Origin: Bacillota bacterium
GTDB lineage: Bacteria > Bacillota > Clostridia > Lachnospirales > Lachnospiraceae
Length of the DNA: 18,299 bases
Direction of reading: 5' to 3'
Assembly: GCA_023415595.1 (NCBI GenBank)
Contig: JAEZJW010000208.1
Span: forward strand, 1 to 18,299
The stretch's first letter is position 1, and each line of letters begins with the position of its first letter. Positions 1 to 6,955 of this stretch are shown here, piece by piece. The notes beneath the pieces were generated by a model that made no database searches, was not told where the DNA came from, and saw nothing but the letters and a program-made list of their open reading frames with translations. Made by a program: the position numbers and the translations under genes.

Positions 1-1189
1 AATCATCTTCTCTCTGACTTCCACCAATGATCTCTCCGATACCCGGTACCAGAAGGTCCATCGCAGCAACAGTCTTCTGGTCCTCGTTCAGCTTCATATA
101 GAAGGCCTTTATCTCCTTCGGATAATCTGTTACGAAGACCGGCTTTTTGAATACCTGCTCGGTCAAGTAACGCTCATGCTCTGTCTGAAGGTCACAGCCC
201 CAGAATACTTTATAATCAAAGTTATCATTATTCTTCTCAAGAATCTCGATTGCCTGAGTATAGGTTACATGTCCGAATTCGGATCCGGCCACATGGTTAA
301 GTCGCTCCAGTAAGCCCTGATCAATGAATTGGTTGAAGAATTGCATCTCCTCCGGTGCATGCTCTAATACATAGTTGATTACATATTTCAGCATTCCCTC
401 TGCCATCGCCATATCATCCCTAAGATCAGCAAATGCGATTTCCGGCTCAATCATCCAGAATTCCGCTGCATGACGGGTCGTATTGGAGTTCTCTGCACGG
501 AAGGTCGGTCCGAAGGTATAGATATTCTTAAATGCCATCGCATAGGTTTCACCATTCAGCTGTCCGCTTACCGTAAGATTGGTTGCTTTGCCGAAGAAGT
601 CCTGGGAGTTGTCAATCTTACCATCCTCTGTCCTGGGGAGGTTCTCCATATCCAAGGTCGTAACGCGGAACATTTCGCCTGCTCCCTCAGCATCACTTCC
701 TGTAATAATAGGAGTGTGAACATAGACGAAATCCCTGTCCTGGAAATATCTATGGATAGCGTAGGCAATCAGGGAACGTACACGGAATACCGCCTGGAAG
801 GTATTCGTCCTGGGTCTTAAATGCGTAATCGTCCTCAAATACTCTAAGGTATGTCTCTTCTTCTGAAGCGGATAATCTGCGGTGGAAGCTCCTTCGATTT
901 CTACTGTCTCCGCCTGAATCTCAAAGGGCTGCTTCGCTTCCGGAGTGGCTACCAGCTCACCGGTTACGATGATCGCTGATCCGACATTCAGCTTAGATAC
1001 AGCCGCAAAATTACTCATCGTGTCATGGTAAACAACCTGCAGTGTATCAAAATATGTTCCGTCATTCAATACAACAAAACCAAAGGTCTTTGAATCTCTA
1101 ACGCTGCGGACCCATCCACCCACTGTTATTTTCTTACCGATATACTGCTCTTTATTGCGGTATAGTTCCCTGATCTCAACTAATTCCAT
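1..1189 (-). CDS. asnS: Asparaginyl-tRNA synthetase (class II), 3' end cut by window edge
   Basis: Cytoplasmic enzyme that charges tRNA-Asn with asparagine using ATP. The minus-strand reading frame from ATG at 1189 is open to the window edge (396 full codons). It begins MELVEIRELYRNKEQYIGK, followed by an OB-fold anticodon-binding domain (about residues 15-115, with VGGWVRSVRDSK). The class II catalytic core follows, including the motif 2 region (TFRAENSNTTRHAAEFWM), which is characteristic of AsnRS/AspRS. The Asn-type wording (ENSNTTRHAAEFWMIEPE region) points to AsnRS rather than AspRS. AsnRS is usually about 460 residues, so roughly 65 C-terminal residues, including motif 3, lie outside the window. 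The start is supported by an AAAGGAG ribosome binding site a few bases upstream. It is transcribed from its own promoter at 1355-1382 through a structured leader. No T-box signature (no GGTGGnACCGCG) was seen. Confidence 0.96.
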   Translation of the reverse strand, partial: MELVEIRELYRNKEQYIGKKITVGGWVRSVRDSKTFGFVVLNDGTYFDTLQVVYHDTMSNFAAVSKLNVGSAIIVTGELVATPEAKQPFEIQAETVEIEGASTADYPLQKKRHTLEYLRTITHLRPRTNTFQAVFRVRSLIAYAIHRYFQDRDFVYVHTPIITGSDAEGAGEMFRVTTLDMENLPRTEDGKIDNSQDFFGKATNLTVSGQLNGETYAMAFKNIYTFGPTFRAENSNTTRHAAEFWMIEPEIAFADLRDDMAMAEGMLKYVINYVLEHAPEEMQFFNQFIDQGLLERLNHVAGSEFGHVTYTQAIEILEKNNDNFDYKVFWGCDLQTEHERYLTEQVFKKPVFVTDYPKEIKAFYMKLNEDQKTVAAMDLLVPGIGEIIGGSQREDD

Positions 1190-1230
1190 ATGATAAACTC
1201 CTTTGTTTATAGTATAATTATTTAATCTAT

Positions 1231-1343
1231 GCAGATTAACTCGTGTACTTCGTACACTCGTTCACGTTGCACTTATCCGTAGATGCCAAGTGCCTTTCTC
1301 ATGCAAGCATGGAAAGTCCCCTGACATCCACGGACTAATCTGC
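1231..1343. repeat. Long imperfect palindrome in the asnS leader
   Basis: The segment is bounded by perfect 8-bp inverted repeats, GCAGATTA (1231-1238) and TAATCTGC (1336-1343). Inside it, TCCGTAGATG (1276-1285) pairs with CATCCACGGA (1325-1334) with one mismatch. CTTTC (1294-1298) pairs with GAAAG (1312-1316), and the apex is CATGC-AA-GCATG (1300-1311). The left arm carries an extra perfect hairpin, GTGTAC-ttc-GTACAC (1243-1257, loop of three). It lies between the asnS promoter and the asnS ribosome binding site, so it would be transcribed as a leader. It could be a small dispersed palindromic (MITE- or REP-like) repeat, or a leader regulatory structure. The structure is directly visible, but its nature is not settled. 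Confidence 0.55.
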
Positions 1344-1354
1344 TTATCGTGTAC

Positions 1355-1382
1355 ATTATAGCATAGTATTTCTGGTTTTCAA
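1355..1382 (-). promoter_or_regulatory. asnS promoter, -10 overlapping the PHP gene stop codon
   Basis: On the minus strand a TTGAAA -35 (1377-1382) and an extended -10 TGCTATAAT (TATAAT at 1355-1360) are separated by 16 bp. The TAA stop codon of the upstream PHP gene (1356-1358) lies inside the -10 hexamer, so this promoter is embedded in the end of that gene. It would give asnS independent transcription with a leader of about 150 nt. Confidence 0.6.
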
Positions 1383-2084
1383 TGCCATTATTATATCTTC
1401 CCGATTTTTGCTTACGGCATACATATGATTGACAGGCTCGCTGATGTATTCCAGGGAATGGGCATCGGAATTCGTTATGATGTTGCATTCGGACAAATAG
1501 GAGTGCATAGGAAGGAATTCTTCTCTCTTGCTGATGTCCTTCAGTTCTGCACAGGAAAAGGATGCATTCGGTGGAATGAATCCAAGGTTGGATATAAGAC
1601 TGTTTGATCCCTTATCTATATGAGCCGGAATATAGACCCCATGATACTCCTTCATCAGAGCCTCCAGGCTGTCGAAGGAAATGTCAGCTGCATTGATCAG
1701 CAGATAAGGTTCTGTTCCTGCCAAGTGATCCTCTGCATCATAAAGCTCCTGTCTGCCGAAGATCTTCTCATTGTTCGGAAACTTCACCAGTTTAGAATAT
1801 ACGTAGGTGTCAAAGGCAAGAGCATCCTGTAGGTCAGCAAAAAGGCACAGCACATGAACTTCTTCTGCAGTACAGAGCTCCATACCGGGGATCGCAGTAA
1901 CCCCCAGCTTCTCAGCTAAACTTAACACGGCAGGACAGTTCCTGCACGAATTATGGTCAGTTACTGCTATGACGTCCAGCTCCTTTAAGCCTGCCATTTG
2001 AACAATATTTGCAGGTGTCATATCTTCACTGCCGCAGGGAGAAAGACAGGAGTGGATATGCAGATCATAGGATAGCTTAAGCAT
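1356..2084 (-). CDS. PHP-domain metal-dependent phosphoesterase
   Basis: A 242-residue protein of the PHP (polymerase and histidinol phosphatase) superfamily, expected to hydrolyse phosphoester bonds with a multinuclear metal centre. The substrate is unknown. Metal-ligand motifs are visible in order: DLHIHSCLSPCG (H9, H11), VTDHNS (D43, H44), PGMEL (E69), EEVHVLCLF (H77), PAHID (H155, D157) and NSDAH (D207, H209). All the usual ligands appear intact, so catalysis is plausible. The gene overlaps the preceding DRTGG gene by 8 nt (2077-2084), which suggests translational coupling and a joint role. PHP proteins of this kind are common next to group D [FeFe]-hydrogenases in Clostridia. The involvement in hydrogenase signalling is inferred from that context and from the cluster here. 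It could instead act on a nucleotide or RNA end. Confidence 0.85.
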   Translation of the reverse strand: MLKLSYDLHIHSCLSPCGSEDMTPANIVQMAGLKELDVIAVTDHNSCRNCPAVLSLAEKLGVTAIPGMELCTAEEVHVLCLFADLQDALAFDTYVYSKLVKFPNNEKIFGRQELYDAEDHLAGTEPYLLINAADISFDSLEALMKEYHGVYIPAHIDKGSNSLISNLGFIPPNASFSCAELKDISKREEFLPMHSYLSECNIITNSDAHSLEYISEPVNHMYAVSKNREDIIMALKTRNTML

Positions 2085-2412
2085 GCAGTTTCTGATAGAC
2101 CGTCAGGGCTGCATCAAAGATGGGCAGCTCCGTTAATAGAACTGTTATTCCCTGTTCCTTTGCTTTCAAACAGGCGGGCTCATCCAGGCTGATTCCTTCA
2201 GCAAGGATGATGCAGGAAGCGTCTGCGAGCGTTGCTACCGCCAGTGTATTGATATTCCCCATCACTGTCACCCAGGCGGCACCTGCAGGCATCTTTCCCA
2301 TCGCGATACTTAACAGATCGCAGCAATACGGCACTGATATCTCCCTATCCGGATCGGCTCCTTCATTCAGTACCTTGAATATTCCCGTGTTAATCAGCTC
2401 TTTAATCTTCAT
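2077..2412 (-). CDS. DRTGG-domain protein (second copy)
   Basis: A small soluble protein of 111 residues covering a single DRTGG-type domain with no other recognisable module. DRTGG domains occur beside CBS domains and in phosphotransacetylase-like proteins and are thought to be regulatory or ligand-binding. No reaction is known for the stand-alone form. Visible features are alternating hydrophobic strands (GAAWVTVMGNINTLAVATLADASCIILAEG) followed by EQGITVLLTELPIFDAALTV, which is the pattern of the paralogue at 5154-5507. The start at 2412 has only a weak purine-rich upstream sequence. A short reading frame (2402-2527) overlaps the start by 11 nt and could provide translational coupling. Downstream it overlaps the PHP gene by 8 nt. 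Confidence 0.75.
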   Translation of the reverse strand: MKIKELINTGIFKVLNEGADPDREISVPYCCDLLSIAMGKMPAGAAWVTVMGNINTLAVATLADASCIILAEGISLDEPACLKAKEQGITVLLTELPIFDAALTVYQKLHA

Positions 2413-2527
2413 ACTTTTTCTTAGAGCTATGAGTCATATCATCTGTTATGACATTCTCCTCTACCAATCGCAGCCCTAAGCTCTCCCCTTTCTGTAGTGA
2501 TTCTATTTTTATTCCACTCTGAAACAT
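2402..2527 (-). CDS. Possible 41-residue small ORF or gene remnant
   Basis: A minus-strand frame starts at ATG 2527 (MFQSGIKIESLQKGES...) and stops at 2402-2404, overlapping the start of the DRTGG gene by 11 nt. It is rich in charged residues and is not recognised. No clear ribosome binding site precedes the ATG, and in-frame codons continue upstream only to a TAG about 18 nt away. An extended -10-like TGCTATAGT sits about 15-20 nt upstream. It may be a leader peptide coupling translation into the weakly preceded DRTGG gene, the decayed end of a lost gene, or chance. Kept as a low-confidence call. Confidence 0.25.
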   Translation of the reverse strand: MFQSGIKIESLQKGESLGLRLVEENVITDDMTHSSKKKYED

Positions 2528-2541
2528 GATCTGTCGTAAGC

Positions 2542-2550
2542 ACTATAGCA
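2542..2550 (-). promoter_or_regulatory. Weak candidate extended -10 ahead of the DRTGG-PHP pair
   Basis: The minus strand reads TGCTATAGT, an extended -10 form, with no convincing -35 at 16-18 bp. It lies in the 200-bp gap between the lipoprotein and DRTGG genes and could give these two genes their own transcript. The rest of that gap (2413-2614) shows no strong terminator. Confidence 0.3.
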
Positions 2551-2614
2551 TGTCCGAACTATTGCTTTGACCTAATCATCAAATTCTTCATGTTTTGATC
2601 AGAAACCTAGTATA

Positions 2615-3175
2615 CTACTCCAATACTTTAATTTTCACAGACACTGTCTGCGAATACTGCGTTCCCACGACATCGTCCTGATCCAGCGAGCAATTTATCT
2701 CAGCAGATATTTCGTATTCGCCGGCAGGTAAAATCAAGTTTGGATCCTTATAAAATTCTTCATAGAATTTCGCATTCGGGTCATCCCCACTCCATCCGCC
2801 GCTTTTTACAAAATCATATTTTACAACCTGGCCCTTCCGGAAAGTTGTCTGCATCAGAATCGTATCCACTCCATAACCGCCTTGAAATAGCTTATCGTCC
2901 TTAATACCAAAACCGATCAATGGATCACCACTGTAAACAGTAATACTGTCCTTCTCGCCAATATATTCCAAAGTGGCATAACAGAAAATATTTTCCTCAG
3001 GCGAATAGGTATCCTTATCCAGATAGATTGCTAACTGAAACAATTCATCCTTGGTACTTGCAGAAAGATCCTTCTCGTAAAGCTTTTCCTTCTCCAACTT
3101 CGTTCCGCAGGCAGTAAAGACAAAGGAAATCACAAGGAGAACAACGGATATATAAAATTTCTTTCCAATTATCAT
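2615..3175 (-). CDS. Putative small lipoprotein of unknown function
   Basis: An unrecognised 186-residue exported protein. It starts MIIGKKFYISVVLLVISFVF, a positively charged N-region and hydrophobic core, followed by FTAC at residues 20-23. That is an acceptable though not ideal lipobox, because Phe sits at -3. The mature protein would therefore be lipid-anchored outside the membrane at Cys23. The remainder has alternating strands and glycine/aspartate turns (DKDTYSPEENIFCYATLEYIG, and LPAGEYEISAEINC near the end), suggesting an Ig-like or beta-sandwich fold. This resembles domains that measure or bind ligands at the cell surface, but the fold is an inference. It is the only exported protein in the hydrogenase-sensor cluster and sits between hydS and the second DRTGG gene. 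It may be an unrelated insertion. A weak GGAAAAAG sequence precedes the start. Confidence 0.7.
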   Translation of the reverse strand: MIIGKKFYISVVLLVISFVFTACGTKLEKEKLYEKDLSASTKDELFQLAIYLDKDTYSPEENIFCYATLEYIGEKDSITVYSGDPLIGFGIKDDKLFQGGYGVDTILMQTTFRKGQVVKYDFVKSGGWSGDDPNAKFYEEFYKDPNLILPAGEYEISAEINCSLDQDDVVGTQYSQTVSVKIKVLE

Positions 3176-3306
3176 TCTTTTTCCAGCTTTCTTTATCGAT
3201 TTCCGCTTCTTTCCACAAGATCTATTTTATATCATTAAGCATCCTAATCATCGGATTTTCCTTATACAGATACACAGCTATCACGATGATATCCACCGTA
3301 TCTCTT

Positions 3307-4590
3307 TTATTTCTTTGTATCTATCTTCGATAATTCATCCGACAGCTTATGGATATAATCACGGAGGATATGGATGCAATCCTGTTCCTTCGCTACACCG
3401 CGCACGATATCCTCTGCCAGGGCCTTACAGGTCGGAGCACCGCAGGAGCCGCAATCCAATCCGGGGAACTTAGAGCATAGCTCCTCCACTCTTGACATCT
3501 TCGTGATACTGTCCTGCATATCCTTCCCCAGTTTAAATACAGGTTCGTACTTCACTTCGTCCGTCCAATAGGCTTCCTTAATTTTTCTTCCCGATAGTCG
3601 GGATACAGCCACAGGCATATATTTTCTGAGTCTCTTCAGTTTTACCTTCGCTGCATACGGGTTCTCAACCGTTAATACACCCCCGACGCATCCGCCGGCA
3701 CAGGCGTTCAGCTCTATAAATTCCAGCTGATCGAACTTACGGTCTTCCAGATCCTCCAATACCCGGATCACATTCTCAATTCCGTCTGCTGCCAGGTAAT
3801 TATCTATTAACAATCCGCCGGCTTCTCCTCCGGTTCCTCCCCAACTGATTCCGATTCTGCCCGAGATACCCAGGTCCTCAGCATCATCTATGCTCTGCTT
3901 CATTAAGGGGAGCAGTAGCGGGTATACCTCTTTGATCGCAAGAACCGCATCGATTTCACTCTTTTTTGAACCGATCGGTGATTTCACTGCCGTTACCTTC
4001 GCCGGGCAGGGAGAGATAAAGATAATTCCGATCTTATCCGAAGAAAGGCCTGTTTTCTCCATCGCATTCTTCCTGGCAATCGATGCTGCCAGTTCGACCG
4101 GCGCACTGATCGGAAGCAAATGTTCAATCAGATCCGGGAATCTCACCTGAATTAATCGTACCACGGTAGGGCAGGCGGTACTGATGATCGGCCACTGTTC
4201 CCTATGCTCCTGTACATATTTTCTTGACATTTCCGAAACAAGCTCTGCAGCACCACTGACCTCATATACATCATTAAATCCCATCTTCTTCAGAGCTGTC
4301 AGTATAATATTAACGTCCTCCAGATGGTTAAACTGACCATAGAGGGAAGGCGCCGGCAGTGCCACCGTATATTCATAATTCTGCATTACCTTGGGAGAAT
4401 CATAGGTGGCTTCTTTGGCATGATGCGGACAGATCCGGATACATTCACCACAATCAATACAGAATTCCTTCGTAATGGCCGCTTTACCGTTTCTTACACG
4501 GATGGCCTGAGTAGGGCAGCGTTTGATACAGTTGATGCAGCCCTTGCACAACTCTTCCTTCAAACGTACTGATGTAAAAAAATTACTCAT
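3307..4590 (-). CDS. hydS: Putative sensory [FeFe]-hydrogenase (group D-like, HydS)
   Basis: A 427-residue iron-sulfur protein with three parts. Two N-terminal [4Fe-4S] ferredoxin motifs have Cys 15/18/21/25 and 44/47/50/54. A divergent H-cluster domain spans about residues 75-335. A C-terminal RnfB-type Fe-S domain carries LDCGSCGAPTC (C380, C383, C388) and C405. The three H-cluster signatures are altered: STACP (A139, C140) replaces TSC[C/S]P, SPCPAK (C195) replaces MPCTAK, and NACAGGC (C297, C301) replaces MxCPGGC. The four cluster cysteines are all present. The residue that shuttles protons in catalytic hydrogenases is Ala here, as reported for the putative sensory group D enzyme of Thermoanaerobacter mathranii. 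Low activity and a redox or H2 sensing role are therefore likely, by family analogy. The ribosome binding site is strong (GGGGGGAG), and a separate promoter lies at 4672-4700. Confidence 0.88.
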   Translation of the reverse strand: MSNFFTSVRLKEELCKGCINCIKRCPTQAIRVRNGKAAITKEFCIDCGECIRICPHHAKEATYDSPKVMQNYEYTVALPAPSLYGQFNHLEDVNIILTALKKMGFNDVYEVSGAAELVSEMSRKYVQEHREQWPIISTACPTVVRLIQVRFPDLIEHLLPISAPVELAASIARKNAMEKTGLSSDKIGIIFISPCPAKVTAVKSPIGSKKSEIDAVLAIKEVYPLLLPLMKQSIDDAEDLGISGRIGISWGGTGGEAGGLLIDNYLAADGIENVIRVLEDLEDRKFDQLEFIELNACAGGCVGGVLTVENPYAAKVKLKRLRKYMPVAVSRLSGRKIKEAYWTDEVKYEPVFKLGKDMQDSITKMSRVEELCSKFPGLDCGSCGAPTCKALAEDIVRGVAKEQDCIHILRDYIHKLSDELSKIDTKK

Positions 4591-4671
4591 CCTACTCCCC
4601 CCTCTGCATCATAGTGGTGTTATCAGCCATCTATACGACGTTTTCAAGCCAGTTACCATATAATGCTAATA

Positions 4672-4700
4672 AGTATATCCTTATGAATTCCAAATATCAA
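4672..4700 (-). promoter_or_regulatory. Internal promoter ahead of hydS
   Basis: The minus strand shows TTGATA (4695-4700), a 17-bp spacer and TATACT (4672-4677) in the 141-bp gap between the ATPase gene and hydS. It would allow hydS and downstream genes to be expressed separately from the PAS-GGDEF promoter. Confidence 0.55.
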
Positions 4701-4731
4701 GAATAAATTACGAAATATTACATATTTGGTC

Positions 4732-5157
4732 TCATACCATCCAAACTCTCATTGTAACAGTTGTTCCAACCCCTACAGTACTGTCTATCACCATTTCGTC
4801 ACTGTACTTCTGCATGTTGGATAGTCCCATTCCTGCTCCAAAGCCCAAGTTGCGGATATTATCCGGTGCCGTGGAGTAACCTGGCTGCATGGCCAGCTCA
4901 ATATCTTCTATTCCGGGGCCCTGATCCTTTAGAATCATTAGTATTTCCTCCGGTGATACGGTAACCTCTATGTTACCCCCGCTGGCATGAATGACCATAT
5001 TGATCTCGCCTTCATACATAGCAATTGCTACCTTGCGGATGATCTCCGGGCTGACACCCATCTGTTTCAGTACGCTTTTTACATTACTGGAGGCTTCCCC
5101 TGCTCTGGTAAAATCGTCGGCAGGCACCTGGTAGAATAAAGTGATTTTATCCTTCAT
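4732..5157 (-). CDS. SpoIIAB/RsbW-like histidine-kinase-type ATPase
   Basis: A soluble single-domain protein of 141 residues with the GHKL/HATPase fold, as in anti-sigma factor kinases. Visible ATP-binding motifs are the N-box AMYEGEINMVIHA (E49, N53), G1 box KDQGPGIED (residues 77-85) and G2 box LGFGAGMGLSNM (104-115), followed by GVGTTVTMRVW at the C-terminus. There is no sensor or dimerisation domain, so it fits a serine kinase or switch protein better than a histidine kinase. No anti-anti-sigma partner is in the window, so its target is unknown. Its start overlaps the stop of the upstream DRTGG gene in an ATGA arrangement (5154-5157), and it precedes hydS by 141 bp. The role as signal output of HydS is inferred from the conserved-looking cluster. 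Confidence 0.85.
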   Translation of the reverse strand: MKDKITLFYQVPADDFTRAGEASSNVKSVLKQMGVSPEIIRKVAIAMYEGEINMVIHASGGNIEVTVSPEEILMILKDQGPGIEDIELAMQPGYSTAPDNIRNLGFGAGMGLSNMQKYSDEMVIDSTVGVGTTVTMRVWMV

Positions 5158-5507
5158 CGGTATGTAGACCCCCCACGTAAACCTTTTTCGTACAGAATTC
5201 CACAGGCGGAAAACATACGATGGCCGGAGGTAATCAGAGTAATATTTCTCTCCTTTGCCATCTCGATCATACTCTCATCCGGTACCTTGCCGCGGACAAA
5301 TACGATACATATGATGTCCATCATCTCCGCAGTTCGGATCACCTGCGGATTACACAGTCCGGTCAGCAGTACGGCCTGATCCTTGACAAAGGCCAAAACA
5401 TCGCTCATCATATCAGAACCGCAGGCAGAATGTACCTCCCTGTTCTTTGACTCCTCTCCCGTAACATATCTGGCTCCTAATGCTTCTCTTATATCTTCAA
5501 TTGTCAT
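5154..5507 (-). CDS. DRTGG-domain protein (first copy)
   Basis: A 117-residue soluble protein of the same family as the gene at 2077-2412. The two share the same order of elements: an N-terminal helix (TIEDIREALGARYVTG), a cysteine-containing AVLLTGLCNPQVIRTAEMMD strand-helix, CIVFVRGKVPDESMIEMAKE and ERNITLITSGHRMFSACG. The latter correspond to IILAEGISLDEPACLKAKE and EQGITVLLTELPIFDAA in the other copy. A paralogous pair within one cluster suggests a heterodimer or a duplicated regulatory ligand-binding subunit, but no ligand is known. The ribosome binding site GGAGGAAATATTCACATG supports the start. Translation of the ATPase behind it is probably coupled through the ATGA overlap. Confidence 0.78.
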   Translation of the reverse strand: MTIEDIREALGARYVTGEESKNREVHSACGSDMMSDVLAFVKDQAVLLTGLCNPQVIRTAEMMDIICIVFVRGKVPDESMIEMAKERNITLITSGHRMFSACGILYEKGLRGGSTYR

Positions 5508-5534
5508 GTGAATATTTCCTCCAACAATAAATTA

Positions 5535-6845
5535 CTAGTTGCTTAGTGTACCATAGAAAACCTCAAAGGTGCTGCCGCTTTCCTTCTTTGCCATAACAAG
5601 TGCTGCCCTTGCATTAGACAGCAGTGCCGGATATTCCAGTTGTTCGCCCTTCGTGAAGGCAATGCCGATGCTGACGGATAATCCGTTCCTGTTATGCTCA
5701 AAGCAATACCGGTTCTCGATCTCCTTACAGATCTTCTCAGCCTTCTCATAGGCACTCCTGTCCGAACAGATATCCTTCATATGAACGACAAATTCACTTA
5801 AAGATATTCTGCCGATGATATCTGAGGTTCTGAATTTAAATTTCAGATAATCTGCAATTGTAGCCAGGATATTATCACCGTTAACACTCTTCATTACCTC
5901 ATTGATGACCTTATAATTACGGATTTCGATGAGCATCAGAGCGGAAAGTGATTCCGGATCCTGTTTTGCTAATCCCTCCGCAATTGCTTTCTCCGCATAA
6001 TCCTTTGAACATACCTTTGTGAGGGGATCCAATTGTGGAGCAGGTGCTGTATCTACATCCCTTTTCATCGGATTAATCGTTGCCAGTTTGCCGATTACTC
6101 TGTAGGGGTTCTTGTTCTCATCAAAGATAATGGAGGCGTAGCAGACGTACCAGGTGGGACCTCCCTCCTTCGGGAAGAGCCGGACTTCAAACCTTACCTG
6201 CTTCTTACCGCTCATCATGCTCTTAAATATCTTAATAACAGCAGGAAGCTCGGAAGGAAAAACTATCTTCGTTTTCTCCAGCTTCTTACTGAATTCCTTG
6301 ATCTCAGAATCCTTGCCGAACACCTCGCGGAAAAGCTCCGTGAAGCTTAAGGTGTCCTGGGCAATCTCATATACGAAATAAAGCTCCTTTGAGAGCTCCG
6401 ATATTGTCCTGTGATAGTCAAATTCCTGTTCCAGCTTTTTATATCTCACCATATGGTCGGTTACATCCATGGCCATGCAGGAATAGACCGGCACGGCCTT
6501 CGTTCCCGATTGATAAGCTTCGGCTGTTTTGCTGCCGGTTATCATTACCCATCGGAAGCTTCCGTTCGGCTGTAACGTACGGAAATTAATCGTTATTATA
6601 TTATCCTTCCGGTTCTTCTGAGCCGCCAGCTGCTGTGTAACATAGATAATATCCGCCGAGTATACGAAACGTAGCAGTCCAAGCGGTGCATTAGGATTAA
6701 TCTTCTCAGTAGCATTTTTGATCAGGGAAAAGAAGGTATCCGTTGCATACAGAATGGTGAGCTCATTGTCCAGGGTCAGCTTTGCGATACCTCCGGGGAC
6801 GGATTTTAATAAGGGCTCTATACTACTGAGATTTATATCGTTCAT
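5535..6845 (-). CDS. PAS-domain protein with a degenerate GGDEF domain
   Basis: First gene of the minus-strand cluster, 436 residues and soluble (no membrane segment seen). Residues about 12-135 form a PAS fold with the typical end (PVYSCMAMDVTDHM). A second PAS-like region covers about 150-265 (REVFGK ... WYVCYASIIFDENKNPYRVIGK). A GGDEF-fold domain follows from 272 (DPLTKVCSKDYAEKAI) to the end, with the conserved VSIGIAF at 391-397. The active-site motif is not GG(D/E)EF but ISLSEF (347-352), with Gly only at 345. Di-GMP synthesis is therefore unlikely, and the domain is more probably a sensor or protein-interaction module. PAS domains sense redox, oxygen or small ligands, so it fits as an input for the hydrogenase cluster, but this is inference. 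The start is supported by AAGGAGATGTGAAGCTATG. Confidence 0.85.
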   Translation of the reverse strand: MNDINLSSIEPLLKSVPGGIAKLTLDNELTILYATDTFFSLIKNATEKINPNAPLGLLRFVYSADIIYVTQQLAAQKNRKDNIITINFRTLQPNGSFRWVMITGSKTAEAYQSGTKAVPVYSCMAMDVTDHMVRYKKLEQEFDYHRTISELSKELYFVYEIAQDTLSFTELFREVFGKDSEIKEFSKKLEKTKIVFPSELPAVIKIFKSMMSGKKQVRFEVRLFPKEGGPTWYVCYASIIFDENKNPYRVIGKLATINPMKRDVDTAPAPQLDPLTKVCSKDYAEKAIAEGLAKQDPESLSALMLIEIRNYKVINEVMKSVNGDNILATIADYLKFKFRTSDIIGRISLSEFVVHMKDICSDRSAYEKAEKICKEIENRYCFEHNRNGLSVSIGIAFTKGEQLEYPALLSNARAALVMAKKESGSTFEVFYGTLSN

Positions 6846-6926
6846 AGCTTCACATCTCCTTAATTTGTCTTAAGTTACAAAAATATACCGGATTATTTCA
6901 TTACAACAATGAAAAGAACTGCTATC

Positions 6927-6955
6927 ATTATAATACGAATTGTCGTAAAATACAA
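6927..6955 (-). promoter_or_regulatory. Promoter of the PAS-GGDEF / DRTGG / ATPase / hydS cluster
   Basis: The minus strand reads TTGTAT (6950-6955), a 17-bp spacer and a perfect TATAAT (6927-6932). It would start transcription about 80 nt ahead of the PAS-GGDEF start codon. Confidence 0.65.

Noticed and set aside
1190..1355. T-box riboswitch ahead of asnS
   Set aside because: No GGTGGnACCGCG T-box sequence or terminator/antiterminator pair was found; the region instead holds a palindrome.
1273..1488. Possible 71-residue protein overlapping the asnS leader palindrome
   Set aside because: It is an out-of-frame shadow of the PHP gene and the palindromic element and has no ribosome binding site.
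3222..3296. GTG-started 24-codon frame between hydS and the lipoprotein
   Set aside because: Too short and with only a weak AGAG upstream; chance cannot be excluded, so it is mentioned only as context.
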